Shown here: positions 61,120 through 64,000 of the stretch, one piece after another | How the letters are laid out: every line of letters begins with the position of its first letter | Numbering within the stretch: the stretch's first letter is position 1 | Assembly (NCBI RefSeq): GCF_001884105.1 | Contig: NZ_MACI01000088.1 | Coordinates: 1-64,000, forward strand | Source of the DNA: Bacillus luti | Lineage (GTDB): Bacteria; Bacillota; Bacilli; Bacillales; Bacillaceae_G | DNA length: 64,000 bases | Reading direction: 5' to 3' | Made by a program: the position numbers and the translations under genes | The notes under the pieces: generated by a model | Told to the model about the DNA's origin: nothing | Seen by the model: the letters and a program-made list of their open reading frames with translations, nothing else | Databases searched by the model: none

Positions 61120-61262
61120 CTCATCACACTTTCACCTTTGTCCACTAAGTCACCTTAATGATTTAAGTAAAAGCTTGCGGTTGTGATGAACAACCGGGAG
61201 TCATCCGCCGAAATCTCGATAAACCCCACCTCGTCAACTACACTACTTGTAGTTCTGGCGCT
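61120..61262 (-). ncRNA. glmS ribozyme/riboswitch
   Basis: The reverse strand gives the canonical glmS ribozyme from A at 61262 and AGCGCCAGAACTACAAGTAG, through TTGACGAGGTGGGGTTTATC, CGGCGGATGACTCCCGGTTG and CACAACCGCAAGCTTTTACT to GGACAAAGGTGAAAGTGTGA. Cleavage is just 5' of the G in A|GCGCC (61262/61261) when glucosamine-6-phosphate binds as cofactor; the trimmed mRNA is then degraded. About 195 nt separate the 3' end from the glmS start. Confidence 0.97.
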
Positions 61263-61365
61263 TTTATAATTTACAATATTTACTTTGAGAAAAAGAACAA
61301 GACAATCTTATAACAAACCTGATAAACCGTCAATGAAATTTTTTTCATCGTCTATAAAACATATG

Positions 61366-61393
61366 AAAAAGGAGCACTTCTTGTGCTCCTTTT
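61366..61393 (-). terminator. Intrinsic terminator of the cda-glmM operon
   Basis: The perfect stem AAAAGGAGCAC/GTGCTCCTTTT has a 6-nt loop, separating glmM from the glmS leader. Confidence 0.88.
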
Positions 61394-61410
61394 AAAACAA
61401 ATTCAGCAAA

Positions 61411-62757
61411 TTATTCAGCGCCAACTTCAGCTTTCACAACTTCTACAATACGGTGTACATAAGCATCACACACTTCTTGTGTTGGTGCTTCTGCCATTAC
61501 ACGAATTAGCGGCTCTGTTCCAGATGGACGAACAAGAATACGACCATCTCCGTTCATTTCTTCCTCTACAACACGAATAATTTCTTTAATTTTTTCGTTT
61601 TCAAGTGCTAATTTTTTATCTGTTACACGAACGTTTACTAGTAATTGCGGGAATTTCGTCATCTCACCTGCAAGCTCAGATAATGGTTTTTTCGTCATTT
61701 TCATGATATTTACAAGTTGAAGTGCACTTAACATTCCATCACCAGTTGTAATGTAATCAAGTAAGATAATATGACCTGATTGTTCTCCGCCCAGGTTGTA
61801 ACCACCGCGCTTCATTTCTTCCATTACGTAGCGGTCACCAACAGCTGTTTTATCACTTGTAATATTGTTTGCTTCAAGTGCTTTATAGAAACCTAAGTTA
61901 CTCATAACAGTTGAAACAACTGTATTATGTTTTAGCTGACCAGTTTCTTTCATGTACTTCGCACAAATAAACATAATTTGATCGCCATCAACGATGTTTC
62001 CTTTTTCATCTACAGCGATTAAACGGTCACCATCACCATCAAAAGCAAGACCGATGTCAGCACCTTTTTCTTTTACTAATTCAGCTAATACTTCTGGATG
62101 CGTAGAACCTACTCCATCGTTAATGTTCATACCATTCGGTGAAGTTCCCATTGTCGAAATATCAGCTTCCAAGTCTGCAAATAAGTATGGAGCTAAAGAA
62201 GACGTAGCACCATGTGCGCAATCTAAAGCAATATGTAAACCTGAGAAATCTTCCTCTACAGTTTGTTTAATATATTGTAAATATTTTTGTCCACCTTCAA
62301 AGTAATCGCTCACTTGTCCAAGGTTCGTACCTGTTGGACGTGGCAATTCATCAACTTCTTTGTCTAATAAAGCTTCTATTTCTGCTTCTTGCTCGTCTGT
62401 TAATTTAAAACCATCTGAACCAAAGAACTTAATTCCGTTATCTTGTACCGGATTATGAGATGCAGAAATCATCACACCTGCTTGTGCACCTAACGCTTTT
62501 GTTAAATACGCAACACCTGGTGTAGAAATAACACCAAGACGCATTACTTCTGCTCCAGTCGATAATAGACCAGCTACTAAAGCTCCTTCTAGCATATGAC
62601 CAGATACACGTGTATCACGACCGATAATTACTTTTGGACGATCTGTATCTTTTGTTAATACATATCCCCCAAAACGTCCAATTTTGAACGCTAATTCAGG
62701 TGTTAACTCCTGATTCGCAACTCCGCGTACTCCATCTGTACCAAAATATTTACCCAT
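61411..62757 (-). CDS. glmM: Phosphoglucosamine mutase
   Basis: This 448-residue mutase converts glucosamine-6-phosphate to glucosamine-1-phosphate. The phosphoserine loop is [12 protein letters not shown] (Ser100), the metal-binding loop DGDGDRLI, the sugar-binding GGEQSGH and the phosphate-binding [11 protein letters not shown], all intact. It overlaps the cdaR end by 8 nt. In bacilli GlmM also binds and inhibits the diadenylate cyclase CdaA, linking cell-wall precursor supply to c-di-AMP. Confidence 0.97.
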   Translation of the reverse strand: MGKYFGTDGVRGVANQELTPELAFKIGRFGGYVLTKDTDRPKVIIGRDTRVSGHMLEGALVAGLLSTGAEVMRLGVISTPGVAYLTKALGAQAGVMISASHNPVQDNGIKFFGSDGFKLTDEQEAEIEALLDKEVDELPRPTGTNLGQVSDYFEGGQKYLQYIKQTVEEDFSGLHIALDCAHGATSSLAPYLFADLEADISTMGTSPNGMNINDGVGSTHPEVLAELVKEKGADIGLAFDGDGDRLIAVDEKGNIVDGDQIMFICAKYMKETGQLKHNTVVSTVMSNLGFYKALEANNITSDKTAVGDRYVMEEMKRGGYNLGGEQSGHIILLDYITTGDGMLSALQLVNIMKMTKKPLSELAGEMTKFPQLLVNVRVTDKKLALENEKIKEIIRVVEEEMNGDGRILVRPSGTEPLIRVMAEAPTQEVCDAYVHRIVEVVKAEVGAE

Positions 62758-64000
62758 TATGATTCGCTCCTTTTTCTTGCTCTTTTTGATTATCTACTGT
62801 TGGTTCTTGACTAGTTTCTTTATCTTTATCTTTTTCTTTTTCCTTTTCCTTTTCGGGATCAGGTTCAGGTTCAGGATTTTTTGGTTTTTCAGTTTGATTA
62901 TCTTGCTCATTATTTGAATTTGGTTGTTCACCGTTACCCTGTACTTCTTTATCTGGCTTTTCTTTCTTCACAATTGTGACTTTAGCACTTTTTTGTTTTG
63001 GCTCTATTGAAATATTACCAGGACCGCTCACTTGGATCGAAATATCTTTCGTTCCTGGAGATACATTTTGTAAATTAATTACCGCTGTTATTTGAGCAGC
63101 TGTTATTTTATCTACTATACTTGCTTCTCCTGAAATATCAACGCTTATCTTTCCATCTTGCGGCGAAAGTAGCTGGGCAGTAACATCTTTAGTAACTCCA
63201 TTTTTTTGAATCGGGATACCATCAATCGTTCTGGTTTTCGTCTGTTTCGTTTTTTGTACTCCTACAGAAACCTTCACTTGATTTGGTTTTGCACTAATTA
63301 CACCCTTTGGCAATAAAACAGAGGTATCGAATGTTGTAGAATCTGTCAATTGACTAAGATCTACTTCGACCCCCTCTATAGATTGTATATTATCCAAAAT
63401 ATCTTTCGGACCCGCTATCGTTACTTCCTTCGGCTCAACACTGATATTTGTAACGGCCAATCCTTCTGGTAAACTACCCTTCTTCGTATATGTTACAGGA
63501 ACAGTTTTTTCAGTATTATTTGCTGTAGGTTGCGTCGCTACATTCAACGTTACACTAATTTTAGATGGATTCGTTTTTACATTTAAACGTTTTCCTTCTT
63601 TATTGTACAATGTAATTTCGGCTGTTTTTGTAACAGTTTTATTAACACCTTTTAAATCGATATATGCCTTAGCAGATGAAATACTTTCTATTTCTTCTTT
63701 CGTTCCCACTACCTCAACAGTATCAGGCTTAATATTTGATTTTTCCAGGGTAGCACCTACTGGCATTTGATCTTCATTTGATAATTTCAAATCTACATGA
63801 ACATACTTTTTCGCTTTTTCATGAAGAGTGACCTTAATTTTTGATGGTTGAACTGTTCCTTTCACATCATCTGGAAGACCATTTGCTTTTAAAGAAACTT
63901 CATAAGTTCCCTCTGGACGATCTCTTAAATCAACTGGTATGTCAAATTGGTTTTTAGCTTTTGCTGTAGCAACCGCTGCTTTTGGACCTTCTAACTTCAC
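62750..64000 (-). CDS. cdaR: CdaA regulator CdaR (YbbR-domain protein), 5' end outside window
   Basis: The last 416 residues or so are visible. At least three YbbR-type beta repeats appear ([20 protein letters not shown], ...[21 protein letters not shown], ...[20 protein letters not shown]), then a Pro/Glu/Lys-rich low-complexity tail (about residues 345-416, with [11 protein letters not shown]). The N-terminal membrane anchor must lie beyond 64000. CdaR is extracytoplasmic and modulates the CdaA c-di-AMP synthase; cdaA is expected just upstream. The operon cdaA-cdaR-glmM is standard in Firmicutes. Confidence 0.92.
   Translation of the reverse strand: MKLEGPKAAVATAKAKNQFDIPVDLRDRPEGTYEVSLKANGLPDDVKGTVQPSKIKVTLHEKAKKYVHVDLKLSNEDQMPVGATLEKSNIKPDTVEVVGTKEEIESISSAKAYIDLKGVNKTVTKTAEITLYNKEGKRLNVKTNPSKISVTLNVATQPTANNTEKTVPVTYTKKGSLPEGLAVTNISVEPKEVTIAGPKDILDNIQSIEGVEVDLSQLTDSTTFDTSVLLPKGVISAKPNQVKVSVGVQKTKQTKTRTIDGIPIQKNGVTKDVTAQLLSPQDGKISVDISGEASIVDKITAAQITAVINLQNVSPGTKDISIQVSGPGNISIEPKQKSAKVTIVKKEKPDKEVQGNGEQPNSNNEQDNQTEKPKNPEPEPDPEKEKEKEKDKDKETSQEPTVDNQKEQEKGANHNG

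Noticed and set aside
1-64000. CRISPR arrays, prophage, insertion sequences, tRNA or rRNA genes
   Set aside because: No regularly spaced repeats, transposase or phage motifs, or RNA gene signatures were found; the repeated sequences are promoters, terminators and peptide genes.

Overview
The window looks like chromosomal DNA of a Bacillus cereus group member (cereus/anthracis/thuringiensis type). The base composition is AT-rich, ribosome binding sites are strong and purine-rich, gene families such as YusW, DUF3951, DUF4256, YxeA and GlcU are typical of Bacillus, and the cdaR-glmM-glmS block carries a canonical glmS ribozyme. A perfect parS site (9671-9686) suggests an origin-proximal location. 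I see no rRNA, tRNA, insertion sequence, prophage or CRISPR array.

Layout: 1-1.5 kb holds a tiny membrane peptide and a HAD phosphatase. 1.5-9.1 kb is an oligopeptide ABC transporter operon (reverse strand) with two tandem binding proteins. 9.3-16.8 kb has an ABC-F protein behind a probable attenuator and leader ORF, a three-gene peptide operon, a DUF4931 protein, a lytic transglycosylase, a DUF2334 protein and a TatD hydrolase. 16.9-24.5 kb is the most unusual part: repeated short peptide genes, a YxeA protein and decayed copies lie behind near-identical promoters and are interspersed with YitT, a LacI-type regulator, PlsC, a DMT transporter and a LysR regulator. 24.5-30 kb has a molybdate uptake locus (regulator, modA, modB), glcU, proC and an aldo/keto reductase. 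30-41.8 kb holds oligopeptide-binding proteins and a second complete opp operon, both under SAM riboswitches. 42-50 kb has lipoproteins, a Bcr/CflA exporter, a large membrane protein, an FAD oxidoreductase and an MDR-family dehydrogenase. 50-52.8 kb is metQ-metN-metI behind a third SAM riboswitch. 52.8-59 kb has an SDR, an ECF sigma/anti-sigma pair, a DoxX protein with a Rex-like operator, DUF4256 and an S9 peptidase whose catalytic histidine seems to be replaced. 59-64 kb is glmS with its ribozyme, glmM and the 3' part of cdaR.

The main discovery candidate is a regulon read directly from the sequence. Eight promoters (starting near 12042, 17118, two divergent at 17283-17296, 18030, 20570, 21671 and 24084) share one rigid plan: TTACA-N4-TGTAA, 6 nt, YGTAA, 4 nt, ATTCGATAGT or a close variant, exactly 19 nt, then a -10 box. 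The first element matches the consensus known for BceR/YxdJ-type response regulators, which sense antimicrobial peptides. The controlled units are tiny peptides of two families (25-33 aa with an ALVDAKAV core; 31-35 aa with an ASG..LLTA membrane helix), a distant third peptide, and YxeA, whose B. subtilis homologue belongs to the YxdJ regulon. At least two of these promoters now drive no intact ORF.

A second theme is methionine economy. Three SAM-I riboswitches control two oligopeptide uptake units and the methionine transporter, implying that peptide import here is partly a methionine-scavenging response.
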